Counted from the stretch's first letter, positions 53,229-61,307 are shown. The stretch is DNA of 64,000 bases from Sulfitobacter mediterraneus (GCF_016801775.1 NZ_CP069004.1:372001-436000), one strand, 5' to 3'. Notes: a model not told the origin generated them from the letters alone. Made by a program: numbers and translations.

Positions 53229-53390
53229 TCAGGTACTGACAGGCAGGCAACTGTGGCTGGCGCTGTCATAGGCTGTGCCGGCGGCACATGACATTGCCTG
53301 TTTCTCCTTGCCATGCGAACAGCCCATCGCAAGGCTCAGGCTGGGGGCCGCGATCAGGGTAAGGGCAATCAAAAGGGTCTTGGTCTTCAT
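53229..53390 (-). CDS. 53-aa secreted cysteine protein
   Basis: A very short gene. The product is MKTKTLLIALTLIAAPSLSLA (signal peptide), then GCSHGKEKQA and SCAAGTAYDSASHSCLPVST. The C-x2-G-x2-YD-x5-C pattern of the mature end is the same as that in the neighbouring TPR protein (CKNGQVYDKKTKAC). ATG 53390 has AAAGGAGA at a normal distance, and the stop is at 53229-53231. No family is recognised beyond this short disulfide-type motif. It probably acts in the periplasm or at the surface. It is divergent in size from typical lipoproteins; its first mature Cys is not in a clean lipobox. Confidence 0.78.
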   Translation of the reverse strand: MKTKTLLIALTLIAAPSLSLAMGCSHGKEKQAMSCAAGTAYDSASHSCLPVST

Positions 53391-53508
53391 GGTCCGTCTC
53401 CTTTGGTTGATAAGTCAAAGCTACACCGAAGGGCGGATTTTTCAAATATTGAGATTTCAAAAACCACAACTGCGCGGGAAGCGGCCTGTTTTTTCGCCCA
53501 AAACAACC

Positions 53509-53543
53509 GATCCCGCCCCATGAGAGGGCGGGATCGCGTTTTT
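53509..53543 (+). terminator. Terminator hairpin near the 3' end of purB
   Basis: GATCCCGCCC (53509-53518) pairs with GGGCGGGATC (53526-53535) around a 7-base loop, with one more outer C-G pair, and is followed by GCGTTTTT. The A-rich sequence on its left gives T residues for minus-strand termination after purB. Confidence 0.8.
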
Positions 53544-53566
53544 CTTGCCAAATGAAGCCGGGGCCG
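53528..53566 (+). repeat. Dispersed 3'-end repeat, copy C
   Basis: GCGGGATCGCG, TTTTTCTTGCC, AAATGAAGCCGGGGC. It is almost the same as the copy at 27999-28036. Its first half doubles as the right arm of the terminator at 53509-53535. It lies 21 bases beyond the purB stop. Confidence 0.7.
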
Positions 53567-53586
53567 TGGCCGCCAGAACCGTGTTT

Positions 53587-54891
53587 TTAGTCGCCGAACA
53601 CGCGGGCGAAGATCGTATCAACATGTTTGGTGTGATAGCCAAGGTCGAATTTTTCTTCGATCTCCTCCGCGCTGAGGGATTTCAGCACGTCCGCATCCGC
53701 CAGCAGTTCGGTTTTGAAGTCCTTGCCTTCTTCCCAAACCTTCATCGCATTGCGCTGCACCAGCTTGTAGCTGTCCTCGCGGCTGACGCCCGCTTGGGTC
53801 AGGGCCAGCAAGACCCGCTGTGACATCACCAGACCGCGGAATTTATTCATATTGGCCAGCATGTTGTCGGGGTAGATTACCAGTTTGTCGACCACGGAGG
53901 TCAGACGGGCGAGGGCAAAATCAAGCGTAATCGTGGTGTCGGGGCCGATGTTGCGCTCAACCGAGCTGTGGGAGATGTCCCGCTCGTGCCAGAGGGCGAC
54001 GTTTTCCATTGCGGGCACAACGGCCATGCGCACCAGACGGGCCAAACCGGTCAGGTTTTCGGTCAAAACCGGATTGCGCTTGTGCGGCATCGCGGAGGAC
54101 CCTTTTTGGCCCTTCGAGAAAAACTCTTCGGCCTCAAGCACTTCCGTGCGCTGCATATGGCGGATCTCGGTGGCGATGTTCTCAATCGAAGAGCCGACGA
54201 CGCCAAGCGCGGCAAAGAAGGCGGCATGGCGGTCACGCGGGATCACTTGGGTGCTGATCGGTTCGGGCTTGAGGCCCAGTTTGGCGCAGACATGTTCTTC
54301 GACCGCAGGGTCGATATTGGCGAAGGTGCCGACAGCGCCCGAAATGGCGCCGGTGGCGATCTCGTCGCGTGCGGTGCGCAGACGCGTCAGGTTGCGGTCC
54401 ATTTCGGCGTAGAAACGCGCGAAAGTCAGGCCCATGGTGGTGGGTTCGGCGTGGATGCCATGGCTGCGCCCGATGCGCACGGTCATCTTGTGCTCCAGCG
54501 CCCGGCGTTTGAGCGCGGCCAGCAACCCTTCCATATCCGCGATCAACAGATCGGCGGCGCGGGTCAGCTGCACGTTAAAACAAGTGTCGAGCACATCGGA
54601 GGAGGTCATGCCCTGATGCACAAAGCGGGCCTCGTCGCTGCCGACATGTTCGGCCAGATGGGTCAGAAAGGCGATGACGTCATGTTTGGTCACAGCTTCG
54701 ATCTCGTCGATGCGGGCCACGTCAAACTCGACATCCTTGGCCTTCCACACCGCATCCGCGTTTTCGCGGGGGATCACGCCGATGTCTGCCATTGCATCGC
54801 AGGCGTGGGCCTCGATCTCATACCAGATCCGGAATTTTGTCTCCGGAGACCAGATCGCAACCATATCGGGGCGGGAATAGCGGGGGATCAT
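53587..54891 (-). CDS. purB: Adenylosuccinate lyase
   Basis: A 434-aa enzyme of the fumarase/aspartase superfamily that cleaves SAICAR and adenylosuccinate in purine synthesis. The superfamily signature is GSSAMPHKRNPVLTENL (about residues 260-276), with HQGMTSSDVLDT and GRSHGIHAEPTTMGL upstream. Length and start (MIPRYSRPDMVAIWS) match the short bacterial type. ATG 54891 is chosen because longer in-frame forms overlap the divergent secreted-protein gene. It has no operon partner here. Confidence 0.96.
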   Translation of the reverse strand: MIPRYSRPDMVAIWSPETKFRIWYEIEAHACDAMADIGVIPRENADAVWKAKDVEFDVARIDEIEAVTKHDVIAFLTHLAEHVGSDEARFVHQGMTSSDVLDTCFNVQLTRAADLLIADMEGLLAALKRRALEHKMTVRIGRSHGIHAEPTTMGLTFARFYAEMDRNLTRLRTARDEIATGAISGAVGTFANIDPAVEEHVCAKLGLKPEPISTQVIPRDRHAAFFAALGVVGSSIENIATEIRHMQRTEVLEAEEFFSKGQKGSSAMPHKRNPVLTENLTGLARLVRMAVVPAMENVALWHERDISHSSVERNIGPDTTITLDFALARLTSVVDKLVIYPDNMLANMNKFRGLVMSQRVLLALTQAGVSREDSYKLVQRNAMKVWEEGKDFKTELLADADVLKSLSAEEIEEKFDLGYHTKHVDTIFARVFGD

Positions 54892-54975
54892 CGGCACACA
54901 CCTTTTTGTGACTGTTTTGTGGGTCACCGGCGCAATAGACTGCCGCAGGGGTAAGAACAAGGCAGGAGCCAGAAG

Positions 54976-55323
54976 ATGCGTCAATTCGTGCTGTTTTTCA
55001 TGTTGTGCGGGCCGTTTGCGGTGCAAGCGGACGAGGCGGCTTGGACACCTCTGAGCGGGGCAGAGATCAGCGCCGCCTTGACCGGCAAAGTGGTGCAATA
55101 CGGATCGGCCTGGCAGGATTTTCGCGCCTCGGGCAAGACCTTGTACAATGCGGGGCGCGACTCATGGGGATACTGGCGGGTTGAGGGCTACCAATACTGC
55201 AGCCAATGGCCGCCTTCGGACCTTTGGGCCTGTTACGACATGACCCGGCAGGGCGACCGGTTGCGGTTTATCGGGGCGGCGGGGGATATTTCAGAGGCTG
55301 TTTATCGACCTGCGGCCGATTAG
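54976..55323 (+). CDS. Small secreted protein, hypothetical
   Basis: A 115-aa exported protein: signal peptide MRQFVLFFMLCGPFAVQA, then LSGAEISAALTGKVVQYG and a Trp/Tyr/Cys-rich middle (DSWGYWRVEGYQYCSQWPPSDLWACYDMTRQGD). Two cysteines near residues 75 and 84 probably form a disulfide. The pattern GxxIxxxLxGKxxxY ... W ... G.W.v.g...C..W is like many small periplasmic proteins of Rhodobacterales of unknown role. The start 84 bases from divergent purB leaves room for both promoters. A 39-bp 3'-end repeat begins four bases after its stop. Confidence 0.8.
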   Translation: MRQFVLFFMLCGPFAVQADEAAWTPLSGAEISAALTGKVVQYGSAWQDFRASGKTLYNAGRDSWGYWRVEGYQYCSQWPPSDLWACYDMTRQGDRLRFIGAAGDISEAVYRPAAD

Positions 55324-55326
55324 GGT

Positions 55327-55365
55327 GCCAGCCCCCATCGGTGCGGGGCACCGATTCCCCCGGAG
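55327..55365 (+). repeat. 39-bp 3'-end repeat, copy 2
   Basis: It begins GCCAGCCCCCATC and ends TTCCCCCGGAG, with a central CGGTGC/GCACCG hairpin. Length and ends match the copy at 25215-25253, while the stem bases differ and still pair. It starts four bases after the stop of the small secreted-protein gene. Confidence 0.75.
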
Positions 55366-55391
55366 TATTTGACGCCAAAAAGAGGGGAGGG

Positions 55392-56606
55392 TCAGTCGAT
55401 GAGTTCTGTCACCACCTCAGAGGCGCGTTCAAGGGTGCGGTGGACGGGGCATTTATCCGCAATCTCCAGCAGGCGCTGGCGTTGATCCGCGTCCAATGCC
55501 CCCTCCAGCCGGATGCGTCTGCGCCATGTGTCCACCTTGGCGCCGCTGCCGGTTTCGGCGTCTTGCGCGTGGACCTTGTCGTGGCAGACATCGACGCTGA
55601 CGTGATCGAGGGGCCAGCCCTTGCGGCGGGCGTACATGCGAATGGTCATCGAGGTGCAGGCGCCCAGTCCGGCGGAAAGAAAGCCATAGGGCGACATGCC
55701 GCGATTGGTGCCGCCATAGGCGAGCGGTTCATCCGCCAGCGCGTGATGGTGCGGGCCGGAAAAGACATCCTGCAAGAACCCGTCCGGGTCGGCTTCGGCA
55801 ACGCGGATGATTCCCTCGGGTGCGCCGGGCGGCGGGGCAGGCGGGGCCAGTGGAATGTAGCGGCCGGCCCATGTGGCGATCACCTCGGCGGCATAATCGG
55901 CATCTTCGGCGCGGCTGATCAAATGGTCGGCATTGTCCAGCGTGACAAAGCTTTTGGGGTGTTTGGCGGCGCCAAAGATCTGGCTGGCGTTTTCGATGCC
56001 CACCACATCATCCAACGGCGCATGCATCACCATAAGCGCCGCATCCAAGGCTTTGATGGACTGGGTCAGGGCGGCCTGTTCGATATCCTCGATAAAGCCT
56101 CTGCTGATCGTGAAGGGGCGGCCCGCGAGGCAAACCTCGGCCTGCCCCTCGGCGCGGATCTCGGGCAGGGCATCGGCAAAGTTGTGAATGACATGGCTGG
56201 GGTCAAAAGGCGCGGCAAGGCTGGCCACGGCCTTGATCCCCGGCATCCGGCTGGCGGCGCTTAGCACCGCCGCGCCGCCAAGGGAGTGGCCGATCAGCAG
56301 GCTGGGCGCGATGCCGGATTGATCCAGATAGGTGCAGGCCGCGATCAGGTCTTCGACGTTGGAGGTAAAGGAGGTATTGGCAAACTCCCCCTCCGAATGG
56401 CCCAGGCCGGTGAAATCAAAGCGCAATACAGCGATGCCCATGCCGGCCAGCCGCGCCGCGATGCGGCGGGCGGCGGCGATGTCCTTGCCGCAGGTGAAAC
56501 AATGGGCAAAGAGCGCGGTCGCGAGATGTGGCCCATCGGGCAGATCCAGCCGCGCCGCAAGCGGAGTGCCGTCATGGCCGGGAAAGGTGATGCGTTTGGT
56601 GGCCAT
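55392..56606 (-). CDS. Alpha/beta hydrolase - OsmC fusion protein
   Basis: A 404-aa two-domain protein. Residues 1-250 are an alpha/beta hydrolase with nucleophile Ser108 in LIGHSLGGAAV and an early ALFAHCFTCGKD stretch. A proline-rich linker (APPAPPPGAPEG) leads to a C-terminal OsmC domain (about 265-404) with the peroxidatic cysteine in GLGACTSMTIRMYARRKGWPL. A second OsmC cysteine lies near the C-terminus (DKCPVHRTL). OsmC proteins reduce organic hydroperoxides; the fused hydrolase may release the lipid hydroperoxide or an ester. The fusion is known in several proteobacteria, so it is unusual in form but not new. Confidence 0.92.
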   Translation of the reverse strand: MATKRITFPGHDGTPLAARLDLPDGPHLATALFAHCFTCGKDIAAARRIAARLAGMGIAVLRFDFTGLGHSEGEFANTSFTSNVEDLIAACTYLDQSGIAPSLLIGHSLGGAAVLSAASRMPGIKAVASLAAPFDPSHVIHNFADALPEIRAEGQAEVCLAGRPFTISRGFIEDIEQAALTQSIKALDAALMVMHAPLDDVVGIENASQIFGAAKHPKSFVTLDNADHLISRAEDADYAAEVIATWAGRYIPLAPPAPPPGAPEGIIRVAEADPDGFLQDVFSGPHHHALADEPLAYGGTNRGMSPYGFLSAGLGACTSMTIRMYARRKGWPLDHVSVDVCHDKVHAQDAETGSGAKVDTWRRRIRLEGALDADQRQRLLEIADKCPVHRTLERASEVVTELID

Positions 56607-56774
56607 GATCTGTTCTCCGCTTGGCTTTGGTCAAAGGTGAGTGATGGGCAGGCCATGCGCAAGTCATGTGACAGACCCCTCACGGGGGAGTGACAGCGGC
56701 GGAGCATCGCGGCGAGGGTTTTACACCGCGGCGGCAGGAGTGTAGCACTGGCGCGAAACCATCCAAGACGAGAT

Positions 56775-57935
56775 ATGCCCGTGGCTGACACATTCAAACC
56801 CGATCTGCACCCTGCAACCATCGCCGCCCACGCGGGCGGGGCCGCTGACGCGCATACAGCCGGTGTTGTGCCGGGTATTCATATGGCCACGACCTTTGTG
56901 CGGGATGAAAACTATGATCCGGTCAATCCGGAGAATGTCTATCTGCGGTCCCACAACGAAAACGTGCGGGTGGCTGAAGATCTGTTGTCAAAACTCGAAG
57001 GTGCGGCAGAGAGCCTGCTGTTTCCTTCCGGCATGGCAGCGGTTGCGGCGGTGTTTCGCACCGTGCCGACCGGCGCCAGCGTGGTTGTTCAGACGCAGAT
57101 CTACTGGGGCACAACCGCATGGATCCGCGATTTCTGCACGCGGCGGGGGATCGAACTGCATGAGGTGGAAACCTCTGACCCGATCAGTCTGGAGATCGCC
57201 TGCAAGGTGCATAAACCGGCGCTCATCTGGATCGAGACCCCGTCAAATCCGTGGCTGCGCATCACCGATGTGACCGGCGCGGCGCGGATGGCCCATGCGG
57301 CCGGGGCGAAATTGGTGGTGGACAGCACGGCGGCGACACCGGTGCTGAGCCAGCCTTTGGCGCTCGGCGCGGATATTGTCATGCATTCGGCGACCAAGGG
57401 GATCAATGGGCATTCCGATGTTCTGGCCGGAACGCTGTCAACGGCGGCACCGGAGGATGACATCTGGAAGATGATCGTGGATGATCGCAATCAGGCTGGC
57501 GCGGTGATGGGGCCGATGGAGGCATGGCTTTTGACCCGCGGGATGCGCACGCTGCCACTGCGGATGCGGGAAATGTCCCGCAATGCCATGAAGATCGCTG
57601 AATATTTGCAGGACCACCCACAGGTTGAGGCCGTGCTTTACCCCGGATTGCCGGACCATCCCGGCCATGTGATCGCCAAACGCCAGATGACTGGCGGATA
57701 TGGCGGACTTCTGTCCTTTGTGGTCAAAGGCGGCGGCGCGGCGGCGCTCAAGGCGGCGGGGCGGTTGCAATTGTTCTTGCGGGCGACCTCGCTCGGCGGG
57801 GTTGAAAGCCTGGTGGAGCATCGCCACACAATCGAGCCGCACACCGGCATCCCCGAAGGTCTGTTGCGGTTGTCGGTGGGGATTGAGGACGCGGGTGATC
57901 TGATTGCAGATCTGGGGCAGGCTTTGGGGCAATAG
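56775..57935 (+). CDS. Trans-sulfuration family PLP enzyme (cystathionine beta-lyase/gamma-synthase like)
   Basis: A 386-aa PLP-dependent Cys/Met metabolism enzyme. The PLP lysine is K208 in HSATKGINGHSDV, and upstream are LLFPSGMAAV, YWGTTAWIRDF and IWIETPSNPWLRITD. The usual aromatic residue after the lysine (SxTKYxxGH) is replaced by Gly, which is a difference from MetB/MetC and may shift substrate. The C-terminal SLGGVESLVEHR with its substrate-carboxylate arginine is typical. It could be cystathionine gamma-synthase, beta-lyase, or an O-acetylhomoserine-type lyase. No met or cys gene lies next to it. Confidence 0.88.
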   Translation: MPVADTFKPDLHPATIAAHAGGAADAHTAGVVPGIHMATTFVRDENYDPVNPENVYLRSHNENVRVAEDLLSKLEGAAESLLFPSGMAAVAAVFRTVPTGASVVVQTQIYWGTTAWIRDFCTRRGIELHEVETSDPISLEIACKVHKPALIWIETPSNPWLRITDVTGAARMAHAAGAKLVVDSTAATPVLSQPLALGADIVMHSATKGINGHSDVLAGTLSTAAPEDDIWKMIVDDRNQAGAVMGPMEAWLLTRGMRTLPLRMREMSRNAMKIAEYLQDHPQVEAVLYPGLPDHPGHVIAKRQMTGGYGGLLSFVVKGGGAAALKAAGRLQLFLRATSLGGVESLVEHRHTIEPHTGIPEGLLRLSVGIEDAGDLIADLGQALGQ

Positions 57936-58023
57936 GGGCAAAGGCGGGTTGGAGAATAGGACTCAAGATCAGGGCTTTGCGCCGCGATCTTAATGTCAAT
58001 TTCAGACTGCCATTGCACCGGTT

Positions 58024-58689
58024 CTAATACAGGCGCTCTGCCTCGTCATTGGAATGGTCCTCCTGGACCTCGTTCAGGGTCTGGTCTCTGTCGACCACTT
58101 CAATCACCCATTCAGCCAGCGTTGGCGCTGTCTTTCTCGCGGGCCAATGATCAGGCTGCCACAGGCGCGATCGGATCAAGGACTTCGAGCAATGCATAAA
58201 GACCTCCTCGACCTCAACAACCAATGCCAACATTGGAGCGCGGCCCTTGATCGCATGTCGTGCGCTGATCGACTTGTCTTTGACAATCCTCGCCTTGCCC
58301 GCAACGCGCAACGTGTCGCCATGCCCCGGCACAATAAACAGGATCGCAACGTTCGGATCTTCCAGAATATTCTGAAATCCATCCACGCGGTGATTGCCCA
58401 ACCGATCGGGGATGATCAGGGTCTTTTCGTCATAGACCTCGACAAATCCGGCCGGATCCCCTTTGGGTGAAACGTCGATCAGACCGTCCGAGGATTTGGT
58501 GCCGATCACGATAAAGGGCGCGGTTTCGATAAACTGGGTCGCAACAGGAGTGATTTTGTCCGTGACCTTCAAAAAGGTGTTTGTGAACCCTTCTGTGGGC
58601 AGCAATTCACGCAGTCGCGAAAGGCTGGTGATCTCTTCATCGACGTCAAGCATTGGTTTTTCCCACTTTACTTTGCCCTGATCTATCAA
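58024..58689 (-). CDS. PPOX-class FMN-dependent flavoprotein (TIGR04025-like)
   Basis: A 221-aa protein of the pyridoxamine-phosphate-oxidase-like split-barrel family. It carries RLRELLPTEG near residue 26, TAPFIVIGTKSSDGLIDVSPKGDPAGFVEV near 56-85, and LIIPDRLGNHRVDGFQNILEDPNVAILFIVPG near 91-122, the pattern of the MSMEG_1061/DR_2398 subgroup. It likely binds FMN; substrate is unknown. The start may instead be residue 13 (MLDVDEE, at 58653), which agrees better with shorter homologues. Confidence 0.85.
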   Translation of the reverse strand: MIDQGKVKWEKPMLDVDEEITSLSRLRELLPTEGFTNTFLKVTDKITPVATQFIETAPFIVIGTKSSDGLIDVSPKGDPAGFVEVYDEKTLIIPDRLGNHRVDGFQNILEDPNVAILFIVPGHGDTLRVAGKARIVKDKSISARHAIKGRAPMLALVVEVEEVFMHCSKSLIRSRLWQPDHWPARKTAPTLAEWVIEVVDRDQTLNEVQEDHSNDEAERLY

Positions 58690-58773
58690 AGCGACAATGG
58701 GACGTTAGCAAACCTAGGGCCACGGGTCAGCAGGTTTGAAGGACAATCGCGGCGCGGCGGGCACGCGCGAGAC

Positions 58774-58807
58774 AAAAGAAAACCCCGCCCGGCAGAACCG
58801 GACGGGG
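58774..58807 (-). terminator. Intrinsic terminator of the flagellin gene
   Basis: Read on the minus strand, CCCCGTCCGG (58807-58798) pairs with CCGGGCGGGG (58792-58783), including one G-T wobble, then TTTTCTTTT (58782-58774). It lies 24 bases after the flagellin stop and is a strong classic terminator. Confidence 0.92.
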
Positions 58808-58831
58808 CAAATTTCCAAGATTGGCAGCCGA

Positions 58832-59659
58832 TTAACGGAACAGGCTCAGAATGTTGCCTGGTGCCTGGTTGGCAATCGACAGGGACTGCGTCGCCAACTG
58901 CTGCTGCACCTGATAGGCCTGCAGACGGGCCGCTTCTTCTTCCATATTCGCATCCACCATGGAGCTGATACCGGAATCCAGCGTGTCTGTCAGGCTGTCA
59001 AGAAAGTCCATCTGGCCTTCAAGCGTTTTCTCGGTCACGCCCATAGACGTCGCCGCGTCAATCGCGTTGGACAGCTGGCCCTCGGCCACGACCAGTTTGG
59101 CCGCCATGGTTGTTGAAGTGTCGGTCACATCAACCGCTGCCATAGCTGTCTGAATCGCCTGAAGGTCAACCGTGTCAAAGCTGATTGTGGTTGTTGCGAA
59201 AGAACCGCTGGCGCGGGAAATACCGCTGACAACTGTCACGGTCGAAGACGCGGCACCCACCAGATCGTCACCGTTAAAGGTGGCCTGATCAATGGCGGAC
59301 TGCATGTTTTCGGCCAGAGCGTCGAGTTCACTTTGAACGTCGGCTTTGTCCACACCATCGCTTTGGGCAAACGCGATACGCTCAACCATCTGGTTGGCCA
59401 GATCCTTGACTGTTTCGGCGCCAAGACGGGCGGTTGCAACGGAGTTTTTCGTGGCTGTCATACCTTCGTTGATGGCCTTGAACATGCCGCTGTCGCCCTT
59501 CATCGTTTCGGAGATGGCGAAGTAGGCGGCGTTTTCCTTACCGGAGCGTACCTGCAAACCGGTTGAAATACGCGACTGGGTTTCATTCAGACCACGGTTG
59601 ACATTTTTGAGTGTGGCCAGGGCCACCGTTGCGGAATTATTGTTGAGAATGGACGACAT
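58832..59659 (-). CDS. fliC: Flagellin
   Basis: A 275-aa flagellin made almost only of the conserved N- and C-terminal coiled-coil domains with a short variable centre, as is usual in Rhodobacterales. The N-terminus is MSSILNNNSATVALATLKNVNRGLNETQSRISTGLQVRSGKENAAYF; the C-terminus is the D0 helix ending SIANQAPGNILSLFR. It polymerises into the filament after export. ATG 59659 follows AGGAGA; an upstream start is five codons longer. It stands alone here, with a strong terminator behind it, and a CRP/FNR-like palindrome lies 125-138 bases upstream. Confidence 0.95.
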   Translation of the reverse strand: MSSILNNNSATVALATLKNVNRGLNETQSRISTGLQVRSGKENAAYFAISETMKGDSGMFKAINEGMTATKNSVATARLGAETVKDLANQMVERIAFAQSDGVDKADVQSELDALAENMQSAIDQATFNGDDLVGAASSTVTVVSGISRASGSFATTTISFDTVDLQAIQTAMAAVDVTDTSTTMAAKLVVAEGQLSNAIDAATSMGVTEKTLEGQMDFLDSLTDTLDSGISSMVDANMEEEAARLQAYQVQQQLATQSLSIANQAPGNILSLFR

Positions 59660-59783
59660 GACTGCTCTCCTCATTTCTCGGGATGTTCAGTCTTCTGACC
59701 TACTAGGGCTTAATGCCGAGGACCGAGATAGGCGCGAATTGTGCAAAAATTTGGGCAAATGCCGGGTAATTCCAAGGTGTCTT

Positions 59784-59797
59784 GTGACATATGTCAC
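59784..59797. promoter_or_regulatory. Perfect CRP/FNR-type palindrome upstream of flagellin
   Basis: GTGACATATGTCAC is a perfect 14-bp palindrome within TTGTGACATATGTCACTT, resembling the TGTGA-N6-TCACA site of the CRP family. It lies in the 213-bp gap between the flagellin gene (start 59659) and the dddP stop (59873). Its distance suits an activator or repressor of flagellin transcription. Confidence 0.6.
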
Positions 59798-59815
59798 TTG
59801 GCGCGCGCAAAGGGA

Positions 59816-59835
59816 TGAGGCGGAAATCCGCCTCA
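59816..59835 (-). terminator. Hairpin after dddP
   Basis: TGAGGCGGA (59816-59824) and TCCGCCTCA (59827-59835) form a perfect 9-bp stem with a 2-base loop, downstream of dddP on the minus strand. TCCCTTTG follows. A possible terminator with a weak T run. Confidence 0.6.
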
Positions 59836-59872
59836 AGCATCTGTATTCGAAGGATAAATTTTGAACCTGACT

Positions 59873-61213
59873 TTAGTCGCCCATTAAGGCCGCATCGAAG
59901 GGATAGGTTGTCAGGTTTTCAAATCCATCTTCTGTGACCAAAACCTGATCTTCCAGCTTGATCGAAAAATCCCCGCCCTCGGGCGAGACCAGGGCCTCCA
60001 CACACAGCACCATGCCAGCCTCCAGCGGGTAGTCGTAAGCCCCCGCAACCGCGTGATCAGGATAGGCCACGAGAGGCCATTCATCACACAGGCCCACGCC
60101 ATGCATCAGGCAGCCGTATTTTCCGGCCTGATACTGCGCGTCCAGCACATGCGTACCGGCGGTCAATTCGGGGATCATCACACCGGGTTTGAGCATTTGC
60201 ATGTTGGTCTGAATATGCTCAACCGCGTGTTGCATGGCATAGATCATGTCTGCACGCGGCTTCTCATCTCCTACCCACCATGTGCGCGAGATATCCACGC
60301 AAATGCCATAACTGCCGATCAGATCGGTATCAAAGGCAATGATCTCGTTGGGCTGGGTGATGCGCGGGCCACATTCCTGAAACCATGGGTTGGTCCGTTG
60401 CCCGGACGCCAAAAGCCGCGTTTCAATCCATTCGCCGCCGCGTTTGATGTTCTCGGCGTGCAGAACCGCCCAGATGTCATCTTCGGACGTTTTCCCATTT
60501 GGCACAGCCGCGCGGGCAAAATCCTCCATCGCGCGCACTGAGACCTCGCAGGCATGGGAGGCACAGCGCATCGCCAAAATCTCGTCCGGTCCCTTGATCG
60601 AGCGGCTTTTTTCGGTGACCTCTTCGCCGTCCATGATCTCAAAGCCCTGCGCCTCAAGCGCTCGCAACCCGTGCAGCATGATCTTGTCCACCGCCAAACG
60701 CATATTGCCGCCGCCGTGTTCCGCAATCAGCGCCCGCACTTCGTTGCTGAACACATCTGCCGCCAGATCAACCTTGTCGCCGCGATCAAAATAGAACAGG
60801 TCCGCACCGGACCTTTGTTCGCGCACCAGTGGGTTGAACTCGCTCAGGAAGGGGGAGTTCTTGTAGTCCCAGATCACCATATAGCCGTCGGCGCAAAGCA
60901 GAACCGCCCGAAACGGATTGTGGGTGTTCCAAAGCTGCATGTTGGTGCTGTCGGTGGCATAGCGGATGTTGAGGGGGTCAAACATCAAGATGCCGCCATA
61001 GCCGCGGTCCACCACATGGCGGGTCAGCCGTTCCCATCTGTAGCGGCGCATCTTTTCAAGATTTGGCATCTCCAGCCCCGCCGCCCGCCATTCGTCAAAC
61101 GCCAGCTGCGTCGGGCCGATCTCAATGCGGTTGTTGTCGTTGGGGCTGCCATCGGCAAGGGTGCTGCCCAATTGCGGATCAATCTTGCGGGTGTCGCGAT
61201 AATGGCTGTTCAT
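59873..61213 (-). CDS. dddP: Dimethylsulfoniopropionate lyase DddP
   Basis: A 446-aa metallopeptidase-family-M24 protein that cleaves DMSP to dimethyl sulfide and acrylate instead of cutting peptides. The residues known for the Ruegeria lacuscaerulensis enzyme fall at the same positions: metal ligands D295, D297, D307, H371, E406, E421; Y366 and W95 around the substrate; and catalytic D377 in HGVGLCDEW. The start MNSHYRD at 61213 sets this numbering; an in-frame ATG four codons earlier is less likely. The N-terminus has no clear signal peptide. It is transcribed away from a DUF3445 gene, with an operator-like inverted repeat between the two. No other ddd, dmd or acu gene is nearby. Confidence 0.97.
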   Translation of the reverse strand: MNSHYRDTRKIDPQLGSTLADGSPNDNNRIEIGPTQLAFDEWRAAGLEMPNLEKMRRYRWERLTRHVVDRGYGGILMFDPLNIRYATDSTNMQLWNTHNPFRAVLLCADGYMVIWDYKNSPFLSEFNPLVREQRSGADLFYFDRGDKVDLAADVFSNEVRALIAEHGGGNMRLAVDKIMLHGLRALEAQGFEIMDGEEVTEKSRSIKGPDEILAMRCASHACEVSVRAMEDFARAAVPNGKTSEDDIWAVLHAENIKRGGEWIETRLLASGQRTNPWFQECGPRITQPNEIIAFDTDLIGSYGICVDISRTWWVGDEKPRADMIYAMQHAVEHIQTNMQMLKPGVMIPELTAGTHVLDAQYQAGKYGCLMHGVGLCDEWPLVAYPDHAVAGAYDYPLEAGMVLCVEALVSPEGGDFSIKLEDQVLVTEDGFENLTTYPFDAALMGD

Positions 61214-61289
61214 GGTGGGCTCCAACGCTTGTTTGGATCAGAGTGCCTGTTTGAAATGCCAAGGGTTGCTGAAATCCGACAGAAAGAGG

Positions 61290-61307
61290 TGTCGTTTTTG
61301 CACGACA
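61290..61307. promoter_or_regulatory. Candidate operator between dddP and the DUF3445 gene
   Basis: TGTCGT (61290-61295), six spacer bases, ACGACA (61302-61307): a perfect inverted repeat of 18 bp in the 123-bp divergent gap. It is 77-94 bases upstream of dddP and 30-47 upstream of the DUF3445 start, so one regulator could control both. The regulator is not in the window. Confidence 0.5.
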
